NCBI RefSeq assembly: GCF_001578105.1
Contig: NZ_CP014276.1
Coordinates: 248,001 to 312,000, forward strand
DNA: 64,000 nt
Reading direction: 5' to 3'
Source of the DNA: Martelella sp. AD-3
GTDB taxonomy: Bacteria; Pseudomonadota; Alphaproteobacteria; Rhizobiales; Rhizobiaceae
Shown piece after piece: positions 43,199-51,567 of the stretch; the first letter of the stretch is position 1, and the number at the start of each line of letters is the position of its first letter. The translations under genes were made by a program, and so were the position numbers. Below the pieces are notes generated by a model, which ran no database searches, was not told where the DNA came from, and worked only from the letters and a program-made list of their open reading frames with translations.

Positions 43199-46027
43199 AT
43201 GAAGATCGCTCAGGGAAATCATGAGGCATTCCTGGCTTCGGTCCGGACGTTCATGCCGCATTCGGATATTCTCGAAGACGAGTTCTCGCGGATCACCCAT
43301 GGCGCGGATGCCAGCCCCTATCGGCTTATTCCGCGCGCGGTTCTTCTTGTCGAGACGGAAGAACAGGTCGTTGGCGTGCTCGAGGCTGCGAACACTTATC
43401 ATGTTCCTCTGACCTTCCGTGCCGCCGGAACCAGCCTTTCCGGACAGGGCGTTACCGATGGCATACTCGTCAAGCTTGGGCCCAACGGATGGCGACAATT
43501 CGAGGCCCGCGAAGCCGGCCATTCGGTACGCGTCGGGCCCGCGCTTATCGGCGCGCACGTTAACGCGCGGCTCGCAAGGCATGGCCGCAAGATAGGTCCG
43601 GATCCCGCCTCCATCGGCGCGGCCATGATGGGTGGCATTGCGGCCAACAATTCGAGCGGCATGTGTTGTGGCACGGAGCAGAATGCCTACAAGACCTTGA
43701 AATCCATGCGCGTCGTTCTTGCGGATGGAACCCGACTCGATACGGGCAGCGCGGAAAGCCGGGCCGCGTTCAGCCGGGACCGCAAATTGCTGTTGCAGCA
43801 GATCTCCGCACTTGCACACGAGGCGCGCACGACTCCGGGGCTTGCCGATCTCATCCGCAGAAAATATCGAATCAAGAATACCACTGGCTACTCACTGAAC
43901 GCCTTGATCGATTTCGATGACCCTATTGACATACTGCAACAACTCCTCATCGGCTCGGAAGGGACGTTGGCCTTCATTAGCGAGATGACGCTTGAGACTG
44001 TGCCCGAGCCTCCCCTGAAATCTGCAGCACTGGTTCTGTTTCAGGACATGCACAGGGCCTGTGCGGCGGCCACCCGGCTCAAGACCGCGCCAGTTTCCGC
44101 CGTCGAGATGATGGATTCCGCTTCGCTCGCGTCTGTGGCCGGAAAGCCCGGCATTCCCATGAGTTTTGCCAGTCTGCCAGCCGGCACGGCGGCGCTCCTT
44201 GTGGATCTGCGGGCCACCACGTCCGAACAACTCGAGGCCCAGGCCGCTTTGGTGGGCGACCTGCTCAAGTCGTTTTCGCCGCTGGAGCCCGTCTCCTTTG
44301 CCCGTGACCCGGCCACATACGCCAACTACTGGAACGTGCGAAAGGGTCTCCTGCCATCGGTCGGCGGAACGCGCGCCACAGGCACGACGGTCATCGTCGA
44401 GGATATTGCCGTGCCGATCGAGCGCCTGGCGGACGCAGCCCTGGCGTTGCGGTCCATTTTCGATCGTCTTGAATATCGCGATGCCATCATTTTCGGCCAC
44501 GCGCTCGACGGCAACATCCATTTTGTCTTCTCGCAATCATTTAACACGCCTGCGGACGTGAAGCGCTATGCCCGGCTGACGGAAGAGATTACTCAGTTGA
44601 TCGCCGTTCGGTTTGAGGGGTCACTAAAGGCCGAACACGGTACCGGGCGCGCCATGGCGCCGTTTGTCGAGTTGGAATGGGGCAAGGACGCTTATGCCCT
44701 CATGTTGCGGATCAAGGCGATCTTCGATCCGAAGGGGATACTGAGCCCGGGCGTCGTCATTTCGGATAACCCGGAAATCTACCTGAAGGCCTTGAAGGCG
44801 CTGCCATCGGCGGATCCCTTGATCGACAAATGCATAGAGTGCGGCTTTTGCGAACCCGTCTGTCCGTCTCGCGCGATAACGGCAACGCCGCGACAGCGAA
44901 TTGTCGCCACGCGCGCCATGGTGAATGGAACGGCCGCGACAGGCGAATTCGGAGCCCGTTACGATTATGCCGCCGTGGACACGTGTGCCGGCGATGGTCT
45001 CTGCGCGAGATCCTGCCCGGTCGGGATCGACACGGGTGAGTTGATGCGGTCCCGCCGACAGGACCGCCGCGGCGGCGCAAGCCAGAAACTCGCCTCGGCT
45101 GTGGAAGAGCATCTGGCGCTCGTCATCACGGGGGCAAAGGCCGCGCTCGGGAGTGCCGATATGGCCCACAGGATGCTCGGGTCGGACGGCATGGCAAACC
45201 TGACGGGACAATTGCGCAGGCTTTCCGGCGGCCGGCTGCCGCAATGGACCCCTTATCTCCCGACCGCCGCCACGAAAGCTCCGACGGCTTTGGACGCCGG
45301 CGCGCGCAACAGGCCGCGCATCGTGCTGTTCTCGAGTTGCGTCAACAGTACCATGGGGCCGGCGCGGAATGCTCCCGACCAGAGACCGCTCTGGCAGGTC
45401 ATGCGATCGCTCCTAGACCGGGCCGGCTATGATGTCGCTCTGGTGACGTCGTCCGAAGGGCTCTGTTGCGGCATGCCGTTTCAAAGCAAGGGCTTTCCCG
45501 TTCAGGCCGATAAGAGCGCTCGCTCGCTGGAGGCGCGGCTTCTTGAGGCCAGCAGGGGTGGCGGGGATCCCGTCGTCTCCGATACCAGCCCCTGCACCGG
45601 ACAGATGGCGAAGCAATTCTCGCGCGTTCGACCTCTTGATGTGACCGAGGCGCTGGCAACGCTCGTACTTCCGAAGCTGGAAATCCGCCGCAAGGCGGAA
45701 AGCATCGCGCTTCATGCGACCTGCAGCACGCGGAAGCTGGGGCAGGACCAGATGCTTGCGACATTGGCTGCAGCCTGTGCCGAGGAGGTCGTGATTCCAC
45801 AGGAGATCGAATGCTGCGGCTTTGCAGGCGATAAAGGGTTCGACAGACCGGAGCTCAATGCCAGTGCGCTTCGCACACTTCGAACCCAGCTGCCGGAGCG
45901 CTGCAATGTCGGATACTCAACCAGCAGGACGTGTGAAATCGGTCTGTCAACGCATTCCGGCAGGCACTACCAGTCGATCGCCTATCTGCTCGATTGGGCC
46001 AGTTCCGATGCGACAAGCGGAAATTGA
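43199..46027 (+). CDS. FAD-linked D-2-hydroxyacid dehydrogenase with Fe-S and CCG domains (D-lactate dehydrogenase-like)
   Basis: The 942-residue protein combines a FAD_binding_4 domain (RAAGTSLSGQGVTDGILVKL, near residue 75), a FAD-oxidase C domain (up to about residue 520, with AEHGTGRAMAP), two 4Fe-4S clusters (CIECGFCEPVCPSRAIT and CAGDGLCARSCPVGIDT) and two cysteine-rich CCG regions (GLCCGMPFQSKG and IECCGFAGDKGF). This is the architecture of YdiJ-like D-2-hydroxyacid / D-lactate dehydrogenases that pass electrons to the respiratory chain. All cluster cysteines appear intact. The start at 43199 follows GAGGGAGAG. The substrate could be a D-hydroxyacid released from the pathway, such as D-lactate, D-2-hydroxyglutarate or a thiol derivative. 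Confidence 0.9.
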   Translation: MKIAQGNHEAFLASVRTFMPHSDILEDEFSRITHGADASPYRLIPRAVLLVETEEQVVGVLEAANTYHVPLTFRAAGTSLSGQGVTDGILVKLGPNGWRQFEAREAGHSVRVGPALIGAHVNARLARHGRKIGPDPASIGAAMMGGIAANNSSGMCCGTEQNAYKTLKSMRVVLADGTRLDTGSAESRAAFSRDRKLLLQQISALAHEARTTPGLADLIRRKYRIKNTTGYSLNALIDFDDPIDILQQLLIGSEGTLAFISEMTLETVPEPPLKSAALVLFQDMHRACAAATRLKTAPVSAVEMMDSASLASVAGKPGIPMSFASLPAGTAALLVDLRATTSEQLEAQAALVGDLLKSFSPLEPVSFARDPATYANYWNVRKGLLPSVGGTRATGTTVIVEDIAVPIERLADAALALRSIFDRLEYRDAIIFGHALDGNIHFVFSQSFNTPADVKRYARLTEEITQLIAVRFEGSLKAEHGTGRAMAPFVELEWGKDAYALMLRIKAIFDPKGILSPGVVISDNPEIYLKALKALPSADPLIDKCIECGFCEPVCPSRAITATPRQRIVATRAMVNGTAATGEFGARYDYAAVDTCAGDGLCARSCPVGIDTGELMRSRRQDRRGGASQKLASAVEEHLALVITGAKAALGSADMAHRMLGSDGMANLTGQLRRLSGGRLPQWTPYLPTAATKAPTALDAGARNRPRIVLFSSCVNSTMGPARNAPDQRPLWQVMRSLLDRAGYDVALVTSSEGLCCGMPFQSKGFPVQADKSARSLEARLLEASRGGGDPVVSDTSPCTGQMAKQFSRVRPLDVTEALATLVLPKLEIRRKAESIALHATCSTRKLGQDQMLATLAAACAEEVVIPQEIECCGFAGDKGFDRPELNASALRTLRTQLPERCNVGYSTSRTCEIGLSTHSGRHYQSIAYLLDWASSDATSGN

Positions 46028-46097
46028 CAAATACAAGCTGTGCGGTCGCACGGACATCAGCAGAGTATCTGAACGCAACTCTTCGACAGGATTAGTG

Positions 46098-47153
46098 ATG
46101 AAGACGATCAAGGGGCCGGGTTTGTTCCTGGCGCAGTTTGCGGGGGACGCGGCGCCGTTCAACTCGTGGGAATCGATCACGAAGTGGGCGGCCGACAGTG
46201 GATATAAGGGCGTGCAGGTCCCGACTTGGGATGGGCGGCTGTTCGATCTGGAAAAGGCCGCGAGTTCCAGGATCTATTGCGACGAGATTGTCGGCGTCGC
46301 GAAAGAGAACGGTGTCGTCATCACCGAGCTTTCGACCCATCTCCAGGGCCAGCTCGTCGCCGTGAATCCGGCTTATGACGAAGCCTTTGACGGCTTTGCG
46401 GTCGAAAGCGTGCGGGGCAATCCGAAAGCCCGGCAGCAATGGGCGGTCGATCAGGTGAAGAAGGCGCTGACGGCGTCTAAGAACCTCGGACTCACCGAGA
46501 TGGCGTCCTTCTCCGGCGCGCTGTGCTGGCCCTATTTCTATCCCTGGCCGCAGCGGCCGGCGGGGCTCGCCGAGACGGCCTTCGATGAGCTGGCGCGCCG
46601 CTGGCAGCCGATTCTCGACCATGCGGAAGAATGCGGCGTAGATGTCTGCTACGAGGTCCATCCCGGCGAAGACCTCCACGATGGCGTCACGTTCGAGATA
46701 TTCCTTGAGCGCGTGAAGAACCATGCCCGCGCCAACATGCTCTACGACCCGTCGCATTATGTCCTGCAATGCCTGGACTATATCGACCACATCGACATCT
46801 ATCACGAGCGGATCAAGATGGTCCACGTCAAGGATGCCGAGTTCAATCCGACCGGGCGGCAGGGCGTCTATGGCGGCTATCAGTCCTGGGTGAACAGGGC
46901 CGGGCGCTTCCGCTCGCCGGGTGACGGGCAGGTGGATTTCGGCGCGATCTTCTCCAAGCTCACGGCCTATGATTTCTCTGGCTGGGCCGTCGTTGAGTGG
47001 GAATGCTGCCTGAAGCATCCCGAAGACGGCGCGCGCGCGGGAGCGGAGTTCGTCAAGAACCACATCATCCGTGTCACCGAAAAGGCCTTTGACGATTTCG
47101 CCGACGGCGGGACCGACGAGGCGGCCAACCGGGGCATGCTCGGCATCGCGTAA
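46098..47153 (+). CDS. Sugar phosphate isomerase/epimerase family protein
   Basis: The 351-residue TIM-barrel protein starts MKTIKGPGLFLAQFAGDAAP and has the AP-endonuclease-2 / xylose-isomerase-like features VVITELSTHLQGQLVAV, VDVCYEVHPGEDLHDG (metal-binding Glu/His), NMLYDPSHYVLQCLDYIDHI and MVHVKDAEFNPTG. It probably isomerises or epimerises a sugar or keto-sugar. The gene is 24 bases upstream of a Gfo/Idh/MocA dehydrogenase; this pair often acts together in catabolism of unusual sugars. No clear ribosome-binding site is visible, and the next possible start is far inside, so I kept the ATG at 46098. Confidence 0.88.
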   Translation: MKTIKGPGLFLAQFAGDAAPFNSWESITKWAADSGYKGVQVPTWDGRLFDLEKAASSRIYCDEIVGVAKENGVVITELSTHLQGQLVAVNPAYDEAFDGFAVESVRGNPKARQQWAVDQVKKALTASKNLGLTEMASFSGALCWPYFYPWPQRPAGLAETAFDELARRWQPILDHAEECGVDVCYEVHPGEDLHDGVTFEIFLERVKNHARANMLYDPSHYVLQCLDYIDHIDIYHERIKMVHVKDAEFNPTGRQGVYGGYQSWVNRAGRFRSPGDGQVDFGAIFSKLTAYDFSGWAVVEWECCLKHPEDGARAGAEFVKNHIIRVTEKAFDDFADGGTDEAANRGMLGIA

Positions 47154-47177
47154 CGAGAGAAATCGAAGGAGAGAAAC

Positions 47178-48347
47178 ATGGCCATCGAAGCCACGACGGA
47201 AACCCGTGCGCCGCGCATCCGGCTCGGCATGGTGGGCGGCGGCTCGGGGGCGTTCATCGGCGCGGTGCATCGAATCGCAGCCCGCATCGACGATCACTAC
47301 GACCTCGTGGCGGGGGCTCTTTCCTCGACACCGGAAAAGTCGCGCCAGTCGGGCGCGGAACTAGGGCTTCACCCCTCACGCATCTATGACGACTTCAAGT
47401 CGATGGCGATCCGCGAGGCGCGGCTGAAGGACGGGATCGAGGCGGTGGCCATTGTCACGCCCAATCATATGCACTACCCGGCAGCGATCGAGTTCCTGAA
47501 ACGCGGTATTCACGTCATCTGCGACAAGCCGCTGACCTCGAACCTTGCTGATGCCAAGAAGCTCGTGAAGGCGGCGGAATTCTCCGACGCGCTCTTCATC
47601 CTGACGCACAACTATTCGGGCTATCCAATGGTCCGGCAGGCGCGCGAAATGGTGGAGCGCGGCGATCTTGGCGAGATCCGTCTGATTCAGATGGAATATC
47701 CGCAGGATTGGCTCGCCGAACCCATTGAACAGACGGGCAACAAACAGGCCGAATGGCGGGCCGATCCGGAACGCTCCGGTGTCGGCGGGTCGACGGGCGA
47801 TATCGGTACGCATGCCTATCAGCTCGGTTGCTTCATCTCAGGCCTTGAGCTCGACGAACTGGCGGCGGATGTGCACACCTTCGTTCAGGGTCGCCAACTC
47901 GATGACAATGCGCATGTCATGCTCCGCTTCAAGGGTGGTGCTAAAGGCATGCTCTGGTGCAGTCAGGTCGCGTCCGGCAGCGAGAATGCGTTGAAGGTCC
48001 GCGTCTATGGCACCAAGGGCGGGCTCGAATGGGAGCAGGAGAACCCGAATTATCTCTGGTACACGACGCTCGGCGAGCCAAAGCGGCTGCTGACGCGCGG
48101 CGGGGCTGGCGCCATGAATGTCGCGGCGCGTGTCTCGCGCACACCCGGCGGGCATCCGGAAGGATACCTCGAAGGTTTCGCCACGATCTATTCGGAAGCG
48201 GCCCGGGCCATTCAGGCCAAGCGCGACGGCAAGACGGTCGATCCTGCCGTGCTCTATCCGACCGTCGAGGATGGGCTGCGGGGCGTGACCTTCGTCACCG
48301 CCTGCATCAACTCCTCTAAGCGCAATGGCGCCTGGGTCAAAGTCTGA
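47178..48347 (+). CDS. Gfo/Idh/MocA-family oxidoreductase (second copy)
   Basis: The 389-residue protein begins IRLGMVGGGSGAFIGAVHRI, a Rossmann NAD(P) site, with the catalytic motif VICDKPLTSNLADAKKLVKA (Asp-Lys-Pro rather than Glu-Lys-Pro) near residue 112. Length and the long C-terminal domain ending LRGVTFVTACINSSKRNG fit the subgroup that pairs with sugar isomerases. It probably oxidises a sugar at C3 or a similar position in concert with the isomerase at 46098. Ribosome-binding site AAGGAGAG. It is the last gene before IS debris. Confidence 0.92.
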   Translation: MAIEATTETRAPRIRLGMVGGGSGAFIGAVHRIAARIDDHYDLVAGALSSTPEKSRQSGAELGLHPSRIYDDFKSMAIREARLKDGIEAVAIVTPNHMHYPAAIEFLKRGIHVICDKPLTSNLADAKKLVKAAEFSDALFILTHNYSGYPMVRQAREMVERGDLGEIRLIQMEYPQDWLAEPIEQTGNKQAEWRADPERSGVGGSTGDIGTHAYQLGCFISGLELDELAADVHTFVQGRQLDDNAHVMLRFKGGAKGMLWCSQVASGSENALKVRVYGTKGGLEWEQENPNYLWYTTLGEPKRLLTRGGAGAMNVAARVSRTPGGHPEGYLEGFATIYSEAARAIQAKRDGKTVDPAVLYPTVEDGLRGVTFVTACINSSKRNGAWVKV

Positions 48348-48567
48348 CACCCAGACCGCTATTTGGGCAGGCCAGCCGGTTCCACTTGAATGGCGCCGTT
48401 TCGTGGTTCAGTCATCGTCCGGCCGAATAGATGCCAATGAATACCACGGCGTAGATGCTGTAATGGGCCGGGCGCTCCTCTGGTAGCCATGAAGATGGTT
48501 GTCCCTCAGAGTGACGATGTTGAAACGGGATCGGATTGTCGGCCCAAGCGTCAAGCGAGGGACACCC

Positions 48568-48664
48568 ATGGAGTATTATGCAGGAATCGACGTCTCGTTG
48601 AAAGAAAGCAGCGTGTGCGTGGTCGACGCGACGGGAAAGTTGGTTCCGCGAGGTCAAGCGACGC
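48568..48664 (+). pseudogene. IS110-family transposase N-terminal relic
   Basis: The frame starts MEYYAGIDVSLKESSVCVVD, the DEDD-domain start of a second IS110-type transposase, and loses similarity after about 25 codons (ATGKLV), where IS66 sequence begins. It is a small relic, not related closely to the IS110 fragment at 33789-34115. Confidence 0.7.
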
Positions 48665-49440
48665 TACGGCTGGGCGCTGAAGCGCGGTCATGGGCGATGG
48701 TGCGGAAACGAACCTCCCGCAATCGTCTACGTGTTTACTGAAACGCGCGCTGCCTATAACGCCGTCGAAACCCTTGAGGGATTTAGCGGGCATCTGCATG
48801 TCGGTGGCTATGCGGGATACAACCCCTTAACAAATAAAGTCCGCCCCGAAGGCCCGGTTGGGCTGATTTATTGCTGGGCTCATGTTCGCCGCCGTTTTGA
48901 AAGAGTGATCGAAAAAGACGGCTCGAGAGTAGCAAAAGCGATCAAAAAGATGATCGATGACCCTAACAATATCGAAAAAGACTATATCGGCCAATCAGCA
49001 GCTGCCCGAATCGAGGCAAGACCGAAAAATGCAAACCTCTCGTCGACAGGATTTTCCGAAAGTGCGAAAGTCTAGTCCACCAGATTCCGGGAGAAGTCCA
49101 ATCTTCGCAAAGAAATCAATTATAATTTTAACCTTCGCGAAGGCCTGAAAAATTTCTCGAGAATGGACGCTTCGACTTTGACAATAACCTAGTCGAGGAT
49201 TCCATCCGAAAAATAGCAATCGGTCGCAACAACTTCATGTTTTCCGGTTCTATCAAGAGCGTAGAGGTTAGGTTGGCAATGACCTCGATCTGCGAGACCT
49301 GCCGGTTAAATCACGTATCTCCAGAGCTCTATTTTGGCTGGGTGCGTGGCAGCATCAACGAGGATGTTATCAAATTACTTGAGCAGGATACCTTGTCAAA
49401 AAAGCACGAGCGAGAATTATTAAGATTCTTCCGTGGAATT
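48665..49440 (+). pseudogene. IS66-family transposase relic, frameshifted
   Basis: One frame contains PPAIVYVFTETRAAYNAVET, GHLHVGGYAGYN and GLIYCWAHVRRRFERVIEKD, up to about 49075. A second frame carries the conserved C-terminus: FDFDNNLVEDSIRKIAIGRN, NFMFSGS and MTSICETCRLNHVSPELYFG. The order matches IS66 TnpC, but the middle is shortened and out of frame, and codons are AT-richer than the surroundings. It is non-functional and marks the border between the sugar island and the redox island. Confidence 0.8.
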
Positions 49441-49528
49441 GCCCCGTGGGGCGCTAGTAATCGGAATCTCAGACCGATCTTTCACCTGGCCGCCTTTGGG
49501 CGGTCGATCGTCGGTTCGACGGACGACG

Positions 49529-49545
49529 CTTAAGCCTGCCTTAAG
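49529..49545. promoter_or_regulatory. Tandem CTTAAG box (response-regulator site) upstream of the LDT-like lipoprotein gene
   Basis: CTTAAG, a 5-base spacer CCTGC, and CTTAAG again. The 11-base period is one helical turn, the usual plan for OmpR-family regulators such as PmrA or QseB (CTTAA repeats). The same box with spacer GCTGA is at 53578-53594, between the local response regulator and dsbD. It lies about 46 bases upstream of the earliest start of the lipoprotein gene. Confidence 0.65.
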
Positions 49546-49590
49546 GTTCCGGAACGAGCACACGTCAAACGCATTGAAGCAGGTGCTCTC

Positions 49591-50151
49591 GTGATCGGGT
49601 TCGCGATTATGTCCGGACATACCATAATGGCAGGTTCGCCAGGCCGTAATTTTGCAAAATGGCCCGGCGGAGTGGCCTTTTGCCGGCTGTGTCGCGTGGC
49701 TCTGACCTTCTTGACCACAGCCGTTCTTGCGAGCTGCGCGGTATTGGAAGAACGATACGCCCCGGCAACGCTTTCTAGCAGCGATACCAGACGCGCGCCG
49801 GAAACCGGGTTTTATGTTCCCGCGATTGCCCGTGCTTCCGTCAAAACAGTCGATCGCCGCCGGTCCGTGGCGTTCGAAACCACGGAAGACGTCGGAACGG
49901 TCGTGGTCGATATGGCCGCCGGTTCCCTCTATCTGGTGACAGGCGAGGGACGCGCAATGCGTTATCGCATCGAACCGCTTGAGCTCAAAGGTGCGGCGGA
50001 CGGATCTGCGCGCGCTGAAAACTGGGCGGTGGGTGACCTGCAGCCGGCGCGCGGCAGCATGATCAGAATGAAAAATCCAGGAGACGCGGAAGACCTGCAC
50101 CAGCGGATGTCTGCCGGCGGAAAGGTCGTGTTTTTGTCATCATCGAAGTGA
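49591..50151 (+). CDS. Catalytically dead L,D-transpeptidase-like lipoprotein
   Basis: The protein of up to 186 residues has a lipobox (VLASC, Cys49 from the first GTG; starts at 49609 or 49627 are also possible). After a linker comes GTVVVDMAAGSLYLVTGEGR, AMRYR, which matches GTLVVDPENRFLYLVMADGK, AMRYG of the transpeptidase at 56097. The end, SMIRMKNPGDAEDLHQRM, SAGGKVVFLSS, matches SGCIRMMNQDVMDLYRRV, PDGAKVVVLPA there. The catalytic Cys is replaced (SMIRM for GCIRM), the catalytic His and about 65 residues of the core are missing. It is either a decaying paralogue or a non-enzymatic partner. Its promoter carries the tandem CTTAAG box shared with the dsbD operon. Confidence 0.75.
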   Translation: MIGFAIMSGHTIMAGSPGRNFAKWPGGVAFCRLCRVALTFLTTAVLASCAVLEERYAPATLSSSDTRRAPETGFYVPAIARASVKTVDRRRSVAFETTEDVGTVVVDMAAGSLYLVTGEGRAMRYRIEPLELKGAADGSARAENWAVGDLQPARGSMIRMKNPGDAEDLHQRMSAGGKVVFLSSSK

Positions 50152-50302
50152 ATCCTGAGAGATAATCCAGCGCGAAAATCAGGGAGCTGTTTGAACCGTA
50201 TAGAGCTGTCATCTGGCAGGTCTATGCGGCATTTCCCGTGCGCGTTTTTCTGAGGAGAATCCTGAAATAAAGAAATAAAAACAATAGTTTAGTATCAATT
50301 TT

Positions 50303-50316
50303 ATGATGCAGATCAA
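50303..50316. promoter_or_regulatory. FNR/FixK-like box upstream of doxDA
   Basis: ATGATGCAGATCAA differs at one position from the FNR/FixK consensus TTGAT-N4-ATCAA. It lies about 100 bases before the start of the DoxDA gene in an AT-rich stretch. Redox or oxygen control of a quinone-linked enzyme would make sense, but a one-mismatch match can occur by chance. Confidence 0.4.
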
Positions 50317-50411
50317 ATGCTCCCGTTCTTGGCCATGGTCAAAGATGGCGTCGGAAAACAACACGGCCGCGAAAGCGGTCAAAAAACTCCAATGCTGAAA
50401 GGAGCACCGCT

Positions 50412-51485
50412 GTGCAGACTATGAAAACAACAGGCGACGGGCAGTCAATCGGCCCCTCGGTCTGGCAGCTGATCGGGGCTGCGATTCTCGCCAATCGGCT
50501 TGTCATCGGATGGGTTTACTGGGGCGGCTTCTCGCGTCGTTTCATTTACGCAACACAGAAAATCGATCCGGAATCGCCCGGATATCTGGCCAACAAGCTG
50601 GTTCATGCAGCACCCGGAGTGCCGTTTGGCTTCGGAAACATCGTCCACTGGATGCTCGATCACGGGCTGCTTTTGCATATTTCCGTCATCAGCTTCAGCC
50701 TTGTTGAGCTAGTGGTCGGCGTCGGGCTTATGCTGGGTCTTGCCACGCGTTTCGTGTCGCTGATCGGCATGGGGCTTTCAGTCGTGCTGATGATCATATT
50801 CGGCTGGATGGGCACGACCTGCCTTGACGAGTGGACGATGGCGGCCTGCAGTTTTGCCATGACCTCGGTGACGCTGGTGACGGGCAGCGGGCCTTACTCG
50901 ATCGACAACCTGTTCGTAAAATCCGGCCGTATTGAAAGGAAGCCCTGGCTTGCCTGGTTTACAAGCGGTCCGCTTCCCATAACGCCCAGCCGCTTTGTGA
51001 CGATTACCGCGCTTTTGGGCGTTCTGTCTTTCGTCTTCACGGTGTTCTTCTATGGCTTCTTCTTCGATGGCATCTACAGCCCGCTCGGCAAGCGCTTCGA
51101 CAACCTGCATCCCCGCGTCACGATGAGCGAGGGCGTGCTGACCAAGGATACGGCTTCGGTGCATGTTTATATGGATCGCGGGCCCGACACGCAGGGGGCC
51201 TACATTGTCCGTGCCACGCTTGCGGACAAGAACGGCACGGATCAGCCAGTCTTCGATTACGGCGTCGATGCGCTTACGATCAAGGACGTTCTCAATATCA
51301 CGGATAACCGCTTCGCGCCTTATTCGACCTGCAAGGCGCTGGCCTACAGTGTTCGCTGCCAGCTCGGCAGCCAGGCGTTACTGAATTTTGCGGTTCCCGC
51401 AGGCGCCGATATCAACGGGGATATGGTGCTCACGCTGACCGATGTTGAAGGAAAGACCTTCACGGCGCCGCTTTCTGAGCGCTGA
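50412..51485 (+). CDS. DoxD/DoxA-type thiosulfate:quinone oxidoreductase-like membrane protein
   Basis: The 357-residue protein has an N-terminal DoxD-like domain with about four membrane helices (ILANRLVIGWVYWGGFSRRF, VELVVGVGLMLGLATRFVSL, LSVVLMIIFGWMGTTC) and, after a further helix near residues 200-222, a periplasmic DoxA-like domain (about 225-355) with a Cys pair (YSTCKALAYSVRC). In archaea DoxD and DoxA are subunits of thiosulfate:quinone oxidoreductase; here they are fused. It may oxidise thiosulfate or another thiol compound in the periplasm and feed the quinone pool. A GTG start with AAAGGAG seven bases upstream is used here; the ATG at 50421 is an alternative. Neighbours are Dsb and transpeptidase genes. 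Confidence 0.85.
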   Translation: MQTMKTTGDGQSIGPSVWQLIGAAILANRLVIGWVYWGGFSRRFIYATQKIDPESPGYLANKLVHAAPGVPFGFGNIVHWMLDHGLLLHISVISFSLVELVVGVGLMLGLATRFVSLIGMGLSVVLMIIFGWMGTTCLDEWTMAACSFAMTSVTLVTGSGPYSIDNLFVKSGRIERKPWLAWFTSGPLPITPSRFVTITALLGVLSFVFTVFFYGFFFDGIYSPLGKRFDNLHPRVTMSEGVLTKDTASVHVYMDRGPDTQGAYIVRATLADKNGTDQPVFDYGVDALTIKDVLNITDNRFAPYSTCKALAYSVRCQLGSQALLNFAVPAGADINGDMVLTLTDVEGKTFTAPLSER

Positions 51486-51567
51486 CTTTAAGATAAAGAT
51501 ACACTGTTGGAATGTGGCGCGGCTGACGAGGTCGCGCCATTTCTGCATTCAGGGCGTCGATGCACAT

